Assembly (NCBI RefSeq): GCF_019393635.1
Contig: NC_057861.1
Coordinates: 55,751,532-55,815,531 of the forward strand
DNA: 64,000 nt
Reading direction: 5' to 3'
Origin: Dromiciops gliroides
Lineage: Eukaryota > Chordata > Mammalia > Microbiotheria > Microbiotheriidae
A program made the translations under genes and the position numbers. The notes under the pieces were generated by a model. It saw nothing but the letters and a program-made list of their open reading frames with translations, had not been told where the DNA came from and ran no database searches. Every line of letters begins with the position of its first letter. The stretch's first letter is position 1. This document shows, piece after piece, positions 1 to 9,857 of this stretch.

Positions 1-58
1 ATGGAAACCATGTCAAAGGTCTAAGACCCTCTCCAAACATACCTCCCTTCTCTCTCTT

Positions 59-205
59 TTTTTTTTTTTTGTGAGGCAATTGGGGTTAAGTGACTTGCCC
101 AGGGTCACACAGCCAGTAAGTGTTAAGTGTCTGAGGCTGGACTTGAACTCAGGTCCTCCCGACTCCAGGGCCAGTACTCCATCCACTGCGCCATCTAGCT
201 GCCCC
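59..205 (-). mobile_element. WSINE1-like SINE
   Basis: Full-length copy in reverse: poly-T, then GTGAGGCAATTGGGGTTAAG, ending CATCTAGCTGCCCC. The family looks like a short tRNA/CORE-related SINE moved by a LINE. Confidence 0.9.
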
Positions 206-491
206 TCCCTTCTCTTTAGCAAAGACTCATGACTAGTCTTTTCTCTGGGAATTTCTCCTGATCTCATTTTTCTTAGGGGCCTGGATGATCTCAGAGGCTC
301 AGACAGCTAGAGTTGGAGAGGATCTTGGAGGGCCTCCAGACAAGTTAAACTTGCCCAAGGTCCCACAGACCATCAATGGCAGACCCTCGATTTTATCACT
401 AAAGAAGCTTTCTATGGTTCCTAATTTTCTCTGACTGCTCATCCTGCATGTCTTTCACTTGACTTTTTTTTTTTGGTATTTTTTTTCTTTC

Positions 492-637
492 TTTTTTTTT
501 TTTTTTCTGGGGCAATGGGGGTTAAGTGACTTGCCCAGGGTCACACAGCTAGTGTCAAGTGTCTGATGCTGGACTTGAACTCAGGTGCTCCTGAATCCAG
601 AGCCGGTGCTTTATCCACTGTGCCACCTAGCTGCCCC
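492..637 (-). mobile_element. WSINE1-like SINE
   Basis: Near full-length reverse copy with poly-T at the left and CACCTAGCTGCCCC at the right. It has a small internal loss around CTAGTGTCAAG. Confidence 0.9.
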
Positions 638-1149
638 TTCATTTGACTTTTAACTCCTTAGGGTGGGGTCCTGCTTCCAGGATACATTCTCCCAAGCTTC
701 AGGGGGTCCCAGGTATTATGATTTAATGAGGGGCAGTTGCTGCACTCGCCTGGCCCTTTCTCTGATTTGTAAATAACCCCAGGCCAACTTGCCAATCAAC
801 CAGACAGCAAAACTTTATGTGCTGTGGTTGCTAGTTTGCACCCCTCCCCTACCTGGGCCACCACCACTCAAGGTTTCTTCCTGGTTTCCCTCTGGGGTAG
901 GACATCCAAATCTCCCCTTAGCTCCTGCATATACCCCCATAGACTCTCCCTAGCCAGCTGTCCAGCCCTCTCACCAGACTGTGAGCTTAGTTCCAGAAGA
1001 TGCCGGCACTGCAGTTGTTTGGAGGCTTGGGAATAAGTTTCTCTGGCGCAGCCTTCCTGGGGCATGTTGTTGTGATGTTGATGTGATTGTGGGGCTGGAC
1101 TCCACTACCAGTCTGGCTTCCCCTTCTGCTGAACTTTCAAGGTGTCTTT

Positions 1150-1303
1150 TTTGTTTGGTTGGTTTTGGTGGAGCAATGAGGGTTAAGTGACTTGCCCAGG
1201 GTCACACAGCTAGTAAGTGTCAAGTGTCTGAGGCAGTATTTGAACTCAGGTCCTCCTGAATCCAGGGCCAGTGCTTTATCCACTGCACCACCTAGCTGCC
1301 CCC
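1150..1303 (-). mobile_element. WSINE1-like SINE with clear target-site duplication
   Basis: Reverse copy flanked by the direct repeat TCAAGGTGTCTTT at 1137-1149 and 1304-1316. The A-tail side is degenerate (TTGTTTGGTTGGTTTTGG). Confidence 0.9.
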
Positions 1304-1675
1304 TCAAGGTGTCTTTAGCTGGAAAATAATCTCAACCGTCTTTTTGCTGCTCCAGGAGTTGTTTTTTGACTGTGTTTGGAGTTGGGTTTTTTTGGAATAG
1401 TTGTGTCAGGAAGTTTCCAGACCCCCGATTTTAGACCAAGTTGTTAAACTCATAGAAGATCACTGATTTAACTTGATTAGGAAGGAATCTTCAAGGCTGT
1501 CTAGGAAAGGGGACAGAAGCTAGGAGTAGTGAAATGACCTGTCTCAAATTCCATTGGTAGTAAATGATAAGAGCTAGGAGTCAAACTCAAGTCTCCTGCC
1601 TCAGATCTGCCATATGCATTTTTCCAATGTACCTCCCAGAGGATGACCCGGGCCTTTCTTTCTGTTGTCCCTTAG

Positions 1676-1816
1676 GAGACCCAGATTGCGCCCCTGGTGG
1701 AGGCAGGTTTCAAGAAGGAGAACATCGGCACCACTGTGATGGACCTGGTGCCCCCCCAGGACTGCCGTTACTACTCCTTCCCCAAGATGATCACCCCCAC
1801 GGTCATCAAACACTGA
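1676..1816 (+). CDS. GAMT: GAMT (guanidinoacetate N-methyltransferase), last coding exon
   Basis: GAMT transfers a methyl group from S-adenosylmethionine to guanidinoacetate in the cytosol, the last step of creatine synthesis. The exon follows a pyrimidine-rich tract ending in TTAG and begins in phase 0 with Glu-Thr-Gln. It encodes 46 residues and ends at TGA. Peptides such as [13 protein letters not shown] match the C terminus of mammalian GAMT (human ends DCRYYAFPQMITP plus a short tail, from memory). No earlier GAMT exon is visible at 1-1675, so the rest lies left of the window. The gene converges on NDUFS7, as in human. Overlapping frames are shadows. Confidence 0.93.
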   Translation, partial: ETQIAPLVEAGFKKENIGTTVMDLVPPQDCRYYSFPKMITPTVIKH

Positions 1817-2175
1817 AGGTGCCCAGCTTCCTCTTCCTATTCAGGCTGACCCTGCAATGGGGGCACCAGGGGCTCTCTAGCCTGAGAACCTAGAACCACT
1901 TGGTAGATCCCAGGCAACTTATTAACAGGACTTGACACAAGAAGAGAGGCCAAGAGCAAGCAGGGTATTGGGGGCCTCTCTAGGCCTGTCTCTTGACTCA
2001 AGGCCTCAAGGGTGCCAAAGAGGCTTCTGTTTCAATACAACAAATACATATTGAGTTCTGGCTGGAGCCCAGTGCTGGAAGTTAAGGCTCAGGGTTTTTC
2101 TGTGTTTTGATTTTGTCTACCATCTCAGTCCTTGTAAGTTCTTGGGGCCTTTATTTGTTTCATCTTTAGAATGGG

Positions 2176-2222
<47 letters not shown>

Positions 2223-2760
2223 ACTTGTGAAAAGAAAAAGATCAATAATCAATGCCTTGAGTGCTTTGCCTTGCTAATTTTTTTTTTTTATCAGCTGTAA
2301 TCATTAGGATAAGAAATAACTGTGTGATTTATAGTAAAAACATAGTCCCAGGTAGAAAAACAACCTGAGTGTAACCAAACTATGATAGAGTCCCAGGGAA
2401 ATTCCTGTGTCAGTTAATCATAGAAGTGTAACAAAATCATCATAAAGTGCGTGAACATAATAATCATACCTACATATTAATCTTTATGTTAAAATGATAA
2501 AGGAAGAAAGTTCTGTAAAGGGCTGATCGAGCCATCATGGAAAGTACAAAGTTAGGATGTCACATAGTTAGGACACAGTGACCTGTAGAATGCAATCTTG
2601 TATGAATCAGCTTCTAGAGGACATTGTTGCATCATACATGAATGAGGAGACCTAGAAATAACTGTGAATTCTGCAATTCGGGGTCTCGGACTGTACTGGG
2701 CGGCCTGTGGACACCACCTTTGTTTCTCTTAATAAAGGTTGGTTACTTTGCCCAGAGAAG
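1817..2760 (+). other. Probable GAMT 3' UTR and downstream flank
   Basis: This is non-coding sequence after the GAMT stop. No AATAAA is seen close to the stop. The first one is in TTAATAAAGG at about 2731, inside an LTR-like stretch, so the real GAMT poly(A) site is uncertain. A (TA)n run lies at about 2176-2219, and a decayed CAATAAATATTTATTGAG-type repeat piece lies near 2030-2090. Confidence 0.35.
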
Positions 2761-2800
2761 CTTCCCAGTTTCTTTTTTATACTTGATGTGAACTGACTAT
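2290..2800 (+). mobile_element. Possible solo LTR fossil
   Basis: This is a stretch of about 500 bases with no SINE or LINE resemblance. It holds a GC-richer segment (about 2680-2715), then an AATAAA signal at about 2731 and a short downstream part, which is the U3-R-U5 order of an LTR. No target-site duplication, internal region or coding part was recognised. Family and age cannot be given. Confidence 0.3.
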
Positions 2801-2894
2801 CCTCAAAGGTAATAATCAGGCTCCTTAAATGGACATTTTTTATCTAAAAGCCTTTCCAAGGAGTTTTTTTTTTTTTAAGGAAATGCCCTTTTAC

Positions 2895-3046
2895 TTTTTT
2901 TTTTTTTGGCGGGGCACAATGAGGATTAAGTGACTTGCCCAGGGTCACACAGCTAGTAAGTGTCAAATGTCTGAGGCTGGATTTAAACTCGGGTCCTCCT
3001 GGATCCAGGGCCGGTGCTTTATCTACTGTGCCACCTAGCTGTCCCC
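2895..3046 (-). mobile_element. WSINE1-like SINE
   Basis: Reverse copy. Flanks TGCCCTTTTACTTTT and TGCCCTTTCACTTTT are a diverged target-site duplication. First of a cluster of copies in the same orientation. Confidence 0.88.
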
Positions 3047-3055
3047 TGCCCTTTC

Positions 3056-3376
3056 ACTTTTTTTTTTTTGGGGTGAGGCAATTGGGGTTAAATGACGTGC
3101 CCAGAGTCACACAGCTAGTAATTGGTTTTTTTTTTTTGTGAGGCAATGGGGGTTAAGTGACTTGCCCAGGGTCACACAGCCAGTAAGTGTCAAGTGTCTG
3201 AGGCCGGATTTGAACTCAGGAACTCCTGAATCCAGGGCCTGTGCTTTATCCACTGCGCCACCTAGCCGCCCCCCAACACAGCTAGTAATTGTTAAGTGTT
3301 TGAGGCCAGATTTGAACTCAGGTCCTCCTGAATCCAGGGCCGGTGTTCTATCCACTGCTCCACCTAGCTGCCCCCC
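3056..3376 (-). mobile_element. WSINE1-like SINE interrupted by a second SINE
   Basis: The outer reverse copy is split by an inner copy at 3125-3274. Its two halves continue across the duplicated target site. Confidence 0.9.
3125..3274 (-). mobile_element. WSINE1-like SINE nested in another
   Basis: Inner reverse copy, complete. It is flanked by the 16-bp direct repeat ACACAGCTAGTAATTG (3109-3124 and 3276-3291), which is part of the outer SINE. Confidence 0.93.
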
Positions 3377-3382
3377 TTTCAC

Positions 3383-3529
3383 TTTTTTTTTTTTTTAAGT
3401 GAGGCAGTTGGGGTTAAGTGACTTGCCCAAGGTCACACAGCTTGTGTTAAGTGTGTGAGGCCGGATTTGGACTCAGGTACTCCTGACTCCAGGGCTGGTG
3501 CTCTATCCATTGCACCACCTAGCTACCCC
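3383..3529 (-). mobile_element. WSINE1-like SINE
   Basis: Reverse copy. The flank is again CCCTTTCACTTTT-like, so it shares the target region with its left neighbours. Confidence 0.88.
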
Positions 3530-3546
3530 AGAAGGGAGCCGTATTC

Positions 3547-3698
3547 TTTTTTTTTTTTTTTTTGCGGGGCAGTGGGGGTTAAGTGACTTTCCCAGGGTCA
3601 CACAGCTAGTAAGTGTCAAGTGTCTGAGGCCAGATTTGAACTCAGGTACGCCTGAATCCAGGGCCGGTGCTTTATCTACTGCTCCACCTAACTGCCCC
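3547..3698 (-). mobile_element. WSINE1-like SINE
   Basis: Reverse copy with a 17-base poly-T. Right flank CCTTTTACTTTT. Confidence 0.88.
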
Positions 3699-3699
3699 C

Positions 3700-3905
3700 C
3701 TTTTACTTTTTATATAGGGTTTATCAAGTGCCTATAATATGATCCTTGGTGCTGGAGGATTACAGAGAAGTCTAGAGCTTGGCCCCCTGTGTTTGAGGGG
3801 CTTGCATCCCATTTGAGACAGGGTATTGATAATCTAAGGGTGAGTCCAAGGGCCAAATGCTCATGGGGTTTCCCCTCATTGGAGGGCATCAAAAAGTCAA
3901 CATCT
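3700..3905. repeat. Decayed CORE/L2-related repeat
   Basis: The pattern TTATCAAGTGCCTATAATATG followed by TGGTGCTGGAGGATTACA resembles the old mammalian repeat with TTTATTAAGCGCCTACTATG and CACTGGGGATACA. Distant and not firmly assigned. Confidence 0.4.
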
Positions 3906-3934
3906 ATTCATTGGGGATGGGATTCTTGTTCAGA

Positions 3935-4080
3935 TCATAACTGAATTAGATTGGTTCCTCTCTGAGGTCCCCACAGCACCCCTGGAGAGCAGGGACTGGG
4001 TTTTTATCTTTCTCTGTATCCTTAGCACCTAGCACAGTGCCTGAACTTGGTGCTTAATCCATGCTTGTTGACCCATTAAC
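3935..4080 (+). mobile_element. LINE L2 3' end remnant
   Basis: GAGCAGGGACTGGGTTTTT, CTCTGTATCCTTAGCACCTA and GCACAGTGCCTG are the classic L2 3' end pattern. Old and diverged. Confidence 0.7.
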
Positions 4081-4129
4081 CCCTTTCCTTTGAGATAGGT
4101 AGAGCAAAGAGCACCCCCATTTTATGGAT

Positions 4130-4335
4130 GACAGAGAACCATTGTGTCTACCAGACAGGAAGACCCGGGTTCAAGTCTTACCTCTGACTCATACCGGCTG
4201 TTGTGACTCTCGGCAAGTCACAAAATCTAGTCGGTCTTAGGCATCTCCTTCAGACTAAGTCGCAGACCTGCATTGGTTGAGTAAGTTTCCTTATGAGAGA
4301 GTTCCCTTCCCTATCCCTGTATAGGTGAAACAACT
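4130..4335 (+). mobile_element. Marsupial CORE-SINE with a distinct tail
   Basis: The body is MIR-like (GACCCGGGTTCAAGTCTTAC, GTGACTCTCGGCAAGTCAC). The tail reads CAGACCTGCATTGGTTGAGT and is shared with the copy at 49440-49635. Diverged. Confidence 0.6.
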
Positions 4336-4701
4336 GAGAAGTGACTTATCCCCATCCACTAAATATGGAGCTGGGATCTGAACTCAGGTCTCTTAATGCC
4401 CAGTGTTCTATCAAACCGAAGTCTAGAGTTTGAGAAATTCTAGGCTCCAGGCATGTTCCACTATACCCCATTTGTTCCCCTTTGGTCTGCTTCCCTGTGG
4501 AGGTCCATTTGAAGGCCTTAGCTACTAATACACTGTGAGGCCCTCTCTATAGATTTTGCTGCTCTTCAGATGAGGTATTTTGCTGAAGTCCTGTGCAGGA
4601 AGGGAAGGCCCTGCACCTTCTCATCTGTAGCAGAAAGCCTGAATAAATAAAGGAATTCTGACCTCTTTGGGGGCCCGGGTTTTTTCCTTCTTGATTCTGC
4701 C

Positions 4702-4702
<1 letters not shown>

Positions 4703-4763
<61 letters not shown>
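4703..4763 (+). repeat. (TG)n microsatellite
   Basis: About 30 units of TG without interruption. Confidence 0.95.
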
Positions 4764-4765
<2 letters not shown>

Positions 4766-4817
4766 GGGAAGGGAAGAAGGAAGAAATGTGGGGATAGGAA
4801 AGATTAGGAGAAAAGAA

Positions 4818-4875
4818 TACTGTGTGACCCTGGGCAAATCACTTAACCCCAATTGACTCACTAAAAAAAAAAAAG
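4818..4875 (+). mobile_element. WSINE1-like SINE, 5'-truncated
   Basis: Only the 3' end is present: CTGTGTGACCCTGGGCAAAT, CACTTAACCCC, then an A-tail. Confidence 0.8.
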
Positions 4876-5235
4876 AAAAGAATAGAGAAGAGGTGAAGGA
4901 GGAGAAAGGGGAAAGAAATGGGGGGGGGGCGGATACAAGGAAGCAAATGGGCCTTTGAAGGTCGCTCAAGCCAGAAATGAATCTACAGGATGGCAGGTGC
5001 TCTCCACCCTGAGCCATCTCTACTCGAACCCATCCTATTGCCTAATCTTCCTGTTGAAAAAATGATTACCAGGTCTGCCAACCGCAAGCCCATTGATACA
5101 TTCAGCCACACGAGAGAGACTGCTTGTGGAAGCTCACCGGACAGTGAGACTCTAGATGGCTGAACAAATAATAACTTGACATTTTAAAGATTGATATCTT
5201 TTGCTCTCACATCACCTAAATCTACCCCTTTATTC

Positions 5236-5420
5236 CCCAATGTTGGGAAAGACCGAAAGGCCAAAGGAAAAGGGGACACAGGGGATGAGGTGGATAGATC
5301 GTATCATGGAAGCAACAAGCATGAACTTAGACTGTGAGAGATACTGGAGGACAGAAGAGCCTGGCATGGTGTGGTCCATGGGTTCATGAAAAGCTGGACA
5401 TGACTGAACAACAAAATTCC
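5236..5420 (+). mobile_element. RTE (BovB-like) LINE 3' end
   Basis: The translated end reads GMRWIDRIMEATSM and EEPGMVWSMGS, followed by GACATGACTGAACAACAAAA. This is the C terminus and 3' tail of RTE reverse transcriptases (MRWLDGIT, AVHGVAKSRT in relatives). 5'-truncated and decayed. Confidence 0.75.
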
Positions 5421-5442
5421 TCCTCACTTATCCCATATAGAA

Positions 5443-5592
5443 TTTTTTTTTTTTTTAGTGAGGCAATTGGGGTTAAGTGACTTGCCCAGGGTCACACAGC
5501 TAGTAAGTGTTAAGTGTCTGAGGCCGGATTTGAACTCAGGTCCTCCTGAATCCAGGGCCGGTGCTCTATCCACTGCACCACCTAGCTGCCCC
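5443..5592 (-). mobile_element. WSINE1-like SINE, left arm of inverted pair
   Basis: Full-length reverse copy, nearly identical in inverted orientation to 5622-5771. About two base differences were counted over the body. Confidence 0.93.
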
Positions 5593-5621
5593 TCTTCACT
5601 TTTTTAAAAAAAAATTTTTTC

Positions 5622-5771
5622 GGGGCAGCTAGGTGGCACAGTGGATAGAGCACCGGCCCTGGATTCAGGAGGACCTGAGTTCAAATCCGGCCTCAGACAC
5701 TTAACACTTACTAGCTGTGTGACCCTGGGCAAGTCACTTAACCCCAATTGCCTCACTAAAAAAAAAAAAGT
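5622..5771 (+). mobile_element. WSINE1-like SINE, right arm of inverted pair
   Basis: Full-length forward copy GGGGCAGCTAGGTGGCACAG to A-tail, followed by GTGAAGAG. That octamer is the inverse complement of CTCTTCAC just right of the left arm. Confidence 0.93.
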
Positions 5772-5915
5772 GAAGAGAAAAAAAAATAAGCTAAACTCAT
5801 CAAAACACTGAAAAAAAATCTGAAAAGATATGTCATTTTCCATACCCATGAAGGGAGGTGTCTTCTCATATCTTTGGGACCATGTCTGTTTCCTTCTAAT
5901 TTTACAAGATGAACT

Positions 5916-6054
5916 TTTTTTGTGTGGGGCAATGAGGGTTAAATAACTTGCCCAGGGTCACACAGCTAGTATCAAGTGTCTGAGGTCGAATTTGAACTCA
6001 GGCCCTCCTGAATCCAGGGTCAGTGCTTTATCCACTGCATCATCTAGCTGCCTC
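5916..6054 (-). mobile_element. WSINE1-like SINE, older copy
   Basis: Reverse copy with more changes than its neighbours (TTAAATAACTTGCC, CATCTAGCTGCCTC) and a small internal deletion. Confidence 0.85.
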
Positions 6055-7740
6055 AAATGGTCTTCATTTTTATATCAATGTGTTTTCCTTAAAATAACTC
6101 TGTGAGGCAGGCAGTAACGATGAAAGACAGGACCTAGATTATACCCTGGCAGTGGGGTAGGCATCCCATGGAGTTGGTCCACTGCCGTCTATCAGCTAAG
6201 CCTACAATTGAAATCAGGTTGGATGATTTCTTTCCAAAATTACATGACTTATTTCTCAGGAAAGCCTCATTTCATCACTAATAGGCTTCAAGTGATGCTA
6301 CATGGTCGTAGATTATGGAACACACCATGATCTTGAAACATCAGTTATAGGTGATGCTGAAAGGCAGTGGAGAGAGGGATGTGTTTGTGTGTGTGTGTGT
6401 GTGTGTCTGTAGTGGGCAGTGTGCACACGCAGGCTGCTGTATCTGATAATCTGGTAATGGGAGGTGTGGGAGGGGGCAGCATGCATTACTTCCAAGATAT
6501 TCCCGACCAGAGGAAAGTGGGACAGCCTGAGTGTCGGCCCTGGTATCCCTGAACCTTAAAAGAGCCAGAGGAGAGACCCCAGTGAGGATTTATGGAGAGA
6601 AGTGGACAAAACCGGGGATTGTGGGCCATGCCTGTGAATGGGGTCCTTTGTCCTCGTGGGATCACAGATCCATCAGAAACACTCAGAGAAGGGACCTTGC
6701 TCAAGAAATCAAACAGCCCACATGACTCTCCAGTCCTCTCCGTTATGGCCATGAGGCTTCCTCAAACCAGGGCCCCTGGGGAAACCGGACCTCAGAACAC
6801 AGACTCTGGTGCGAAAGGAAAACTCAAGAGTCTTTCTCATCATTCCTGAAGGATCTCTTTGTGTTCTAAAAAGAATGGCCTGTGGAGGGGCCACCCTGCC
6901 TTGAGACAATGTGCACGGCCTATCAGTCTGCCAACACCTCCACCTAGAGTAAAACAAGAAATCTCACGACTAGGGACCCAGCACAGCCTCAGCAAATCTT
7001 GGTCTGTGATGAGGCTGAAACCCAGAAAGAACCACAGACGATGAGAGCTGGGAGGGCCTTTTGGGGAAGGGAAGGGCCTAATACATCACATCCAAGCTGC
7101 AAGAAACCCTGGAGGTCTTCTGGCCCATAGTATTCCAACACCCAGGCTAGGTAAATGATGAACTAGTCAACTCTCCATCATGATCACCAACAAGAGTTTA
7201 TTGAGCACCTACTATATATATCATAAGTCACAGAGGATTCTTCCCCTTACATAGGGATTCACCAGCATTCCCAAAGTGAGCTGTCCCAGCAAAAGTTAAA
7301 ATGATCTGAGTGACAAAGACTGAATGCACACACATCCCACAGTGAGGTTCGCCTGTGACCAGTGGGCTCCTTGTCACTTGTGAGCCTCTTCTGTATGGCA
7401 TCCTGAGTGGGCCCTGGGGACGGCACCGTGCTCAGGGTAGTGGGGATGCCTTGTTTGGAGCCTCTAGTGGCTGGCACTTGCACGATGACTTCCCAGAAAT
7501 GGATCAGCTAGCTCTCTAGTCACAAGGCCTCATGGCCTTGCCTTCAATGCTATCCAGCCCATAACCCCCCAGGACTCAGCACACACTTGTACGGGACAAA
7601 GGGCTCGGAGGTGCCTTAGAGGTCATCTAGCCTAACCGTAAAGAAGGGAAAACTGAGGCCCCGTGGAATTAAGTGAAGGGATCTGAGTGGAGGGCTCCCT
7701 CTATCCACCAAGCCAGGCTGTCCTACCAAGCAGAGACAAC
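6055..7740. other. Intergenic interval before the NDUFS7 3' end
   Basis: No gene is supported. The region holds a (TG)n run (about 6385-6407), a decayed TTATTGAGCACCTACTATAT-type repeat (about 7195-7250) and a MIR remnant (about 7595-7730, -). Several short frames on both strands overlap each other and look like chance. Confidence 0.5.
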
Positions 7741-7760
7741 AGTGTCTGTTATCTGGGCAT

Positions 7761-7766
7761 TTTATT
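7761..7766 (-). terminator. NDUFS7 polyadenylation signal AATAAA
   Basis: TTTATT on the + strand reads AATAAA on the gene strand, 61 nt after the stop codon. This implies a very short 3' UTR of roughly 80 nt. Confidence 0.8.
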
Positions 7767-7826
7767 GACATTCACATAGCATGAGATCACAAAAAGGGGC
7801 CCTTAGGGCCAGAAGCGGGGCCGTGG

Positions 7827-7924
7827 TCACCGCCGGTACCACACCTTGAGCCTCTTCTCCCGTTTGATTTTCTTCTGGAGCTGCAGGATCCCATAGAGCA
7901 GAGCTTCAGCTGTGGGAGGGCAGC
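7827..7924 (-). CDS. NDUFS7: NDUFS7 coding exon 8 (last; stop codon)
   Basis: The exon encodes (G)[16 protein letters not shown], then [15 protein letters not shown] and TGA. The first Cys is C185, the fourth N2 ligand. The acceptor is CCCTTCAG. The basic C terminus ending WYRR is typical of the family. Confidence 0.98.
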
Positions 7925-8196
7925 CTGAAGGGAAACACACCATGTACAGTTACATCCTTGCCAGGCAAGGGAGGACAAAGGACAAAGCACTGGACACTTC
8001 CTTAAAGCTATTCTATTCCAGGGTGCTCCTTATGTTATTAGAGCCATTTACCCTCCAAGTCACTCTCAGACTTCTGGGACCAGCAGTTTCCCCACGACTG
8101 TCTGCAGGAAGTGAGACGAGGGTGAAAAGGGAGTGTTTCAGGCATCAGGGACAGAAAGTGCAAAAGCACAGGGATGGAGGGATGGCAAGTGGAGAG

Positions 8197-8198
<2 letters not shown>

Positions 8199-8245
<47 letters not shown>

Positions 8246-8262
8246 TCATGCATGTGTGTGTT
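8199..8262 (+). repeat. (TG)n microsatellite with a CGCG step
   Basis: A TG run followed by GTGCGCGCTCATGCATGTGT. It lies in NDUFS7 intron 7. Confidence 0.9.
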
Positions 8263-8400
8263 TGTGTTTGCGGTCTTGGCTGTGTTCCTGCCTGGTTCTG
8301 AATCTAAGCTTCCTTCCTCATCTACAAAAGGGAAGGACTGATTACACTGGATGATCTCCAGACTTCTTTCATTTCCACATTCCCTTCTCTCCCTTTTTCC

Positions 8401-8640
8401 TCTTCCTAGAAACAGCACAGTGGATAGAGTGTTGTCCTGGAGTGAGAAAGACCTGAATTCAAATCCAGCCAGACATTTATTGGCTGTAGCCCTGGGCAAA
8501 TCACTTAACCTGCCTGCCTCAGTTTCCCTTTAATAATAACCCTGCCTCCCAGGGTTGTTGTGAGGTTTGCATGAGGCAATGCTTGTAAAGTGCTAGGCAC
8601 AGGGCGAGGGCACATAGTAAGTACTTTAATACATGCTTTC
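8401..8640 (+). mobile_element. Full-length CORE/MIR-type SINE
   Basis: From CAGTGGATAGAGTGTTGTCC through GCCCTGGGCAAATCACTTAA, CCTCAGTTTCCC, GGGTTGTTGTGAGG to GTAAAGTGCTAGGCAC. This is the full MIR-like order, longer than the young SINE. Confidence 0.8.
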
Positions 8641-9542
8641 TCCCTTCCATTCCTCTGCTAGCCTCCTCTTCCAAACCTCTACTAGCACCAACACTTGTAT
8701 CAGTTGACATCAAATGCCTTGCGGCTAACTGCACATGTGCTTAATTTGGATAAAATCAGGCTGCTGTGTCCTGGACATGGAGCTTAGATGGCTGTGGATC
8801 ACAGGGGACACAACACGAGAGCCAAGAAGGCTTCAAGAGTCCAGCTTGGAGGAAAGTGGGAAGGGAGGCGATAAAGAGCTAAGAGACCACTGGATTTGAG
8901 CTAAAAGGGCCCTCATGACCCTCCTTTTAAAGAGGAGGTGGCTGAGGCCCAAGGAGGCTATGACTTGCCCAGGGTCACAAACATTGATATTGGAACCAGG
9001 ATCTGGATTCAGATCCTCCAACTTGAGCCTTTGCCTCCAGCCTAGAGGTCTTTAAGTGCAGGCTGGCTGTTCAGGTGGAGGGAAGGCAAAGAAGGGACTT
9101 CTGCTCACACACAAGATGGGCCAGCTTCCCTCAGAGGTCTTTTCTGAGACTGTTTTTCTGGCATTGGGCCCAGAAAAGAGCCCAGCCCCGAGCAAGCCAG
9201 GGAGCCTAGCAAAAGGAATCAGGAGCTCACATGAACTGGGCAGAGGAGGCACCCTGGACACCAAACCCTAACACGGGGCTGTAAATGCTGTCTTGATGCT
9301 GCCAGGTGTCCTACAGGACAGCAGGCCTTTGGGTCCTCACACATCAATAGCAGCAAAGTGCCTTCATGCACCCTAATCTTCACAACAGGCCTAGGAAATA
9401 ATGGGTGAGGATTATGCTCTCCTTCATCTTCCAGACCAGGGCACAGGCCAGCCTTCTGATGCCAGCCTGGCCCAGCAGGGCTCTTTCCCCCCACCAATGC
9501 TACCAATACACTGGCTTACACTAAATGGCCACGTATACTTCT

Positions 9543-9685
9543 TTTTTCTTAGTGAGGCAATTGGGGTCAAGTGACTTGCCCAGGGTCACACAGCTAGTCA
9601 GTGTAAAGTGTCTGAGGCTGGATCTAAACTCAGGTACTTCTGACTCCAGGGCCAGTGCTCTATCTACTGCGCCACCCAGCTGCCC
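9543..9685 (-). mobile_element. WSINE1-like SINE, first of a tandem pair
   Basis: Reverse copy flanked by TGGCCACGTATACTTCT at 9526-9542 and 9686-9702. Confidence 0.92.
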
Positions 9686-9707
9686 TGGCCACGTATACTT
9701 CTTCTTC

Positions 9708-9857
9708 TTTTTTTTTTTTTAGTGAGGCAATTGGGGTTAAGTGACTTGCCTAGGGTCACACAGCTAGTAAGTATTAAGTGTCTGAGGCCGGATTTGAACT
9801 CAGGTACTCCTGACTCCAGGGCCGGTGCTCTATCCACTGTGCCATCTAGCTGCCCCC
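9708..9857 (-). mobile_element. WSINE1-like SINE, second of a tandem pair
   Basis: Reverse copy flanked by the same target sequence, 9686-9702 and 9858-9874. It differs from its neighbour at several bases. Confidence 0.92.

Larger units (their letters stand above)
1..1675 (+). other. GAMT last intron (part), carrying three young SINEs
   Basis: No GAMT exon could be found here. Apart from the SINEs at 59-205, 492-637 and 1150-1303, the sequence is unremarkable. Short open frames at 824-1190 have no recognisable protein similarity. The assignment to intron rests on the exon starting at 1676. Confidence 0.6.

Noticed and set aside
2935-3737. Recurrent peptide GLSDLPRVTQLVSVKCLRPD in many short frames
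   Set aside because: It is the antisense translation of the WSINE1-like element, repeated wherever a reverse copy occurs. Not a protein family.
4547-5017. 156-codon frame with poly-His/Thr
   Set aside because: Produced by the (TG)n microsatellite read as CACACA plus a SINE end.
5201-5389. 62-codon frame as a small host gene
   Set aside because: The peptide is the C-terminal end of an RTE reverse transcriptase, followed by the RTE 3' tail.
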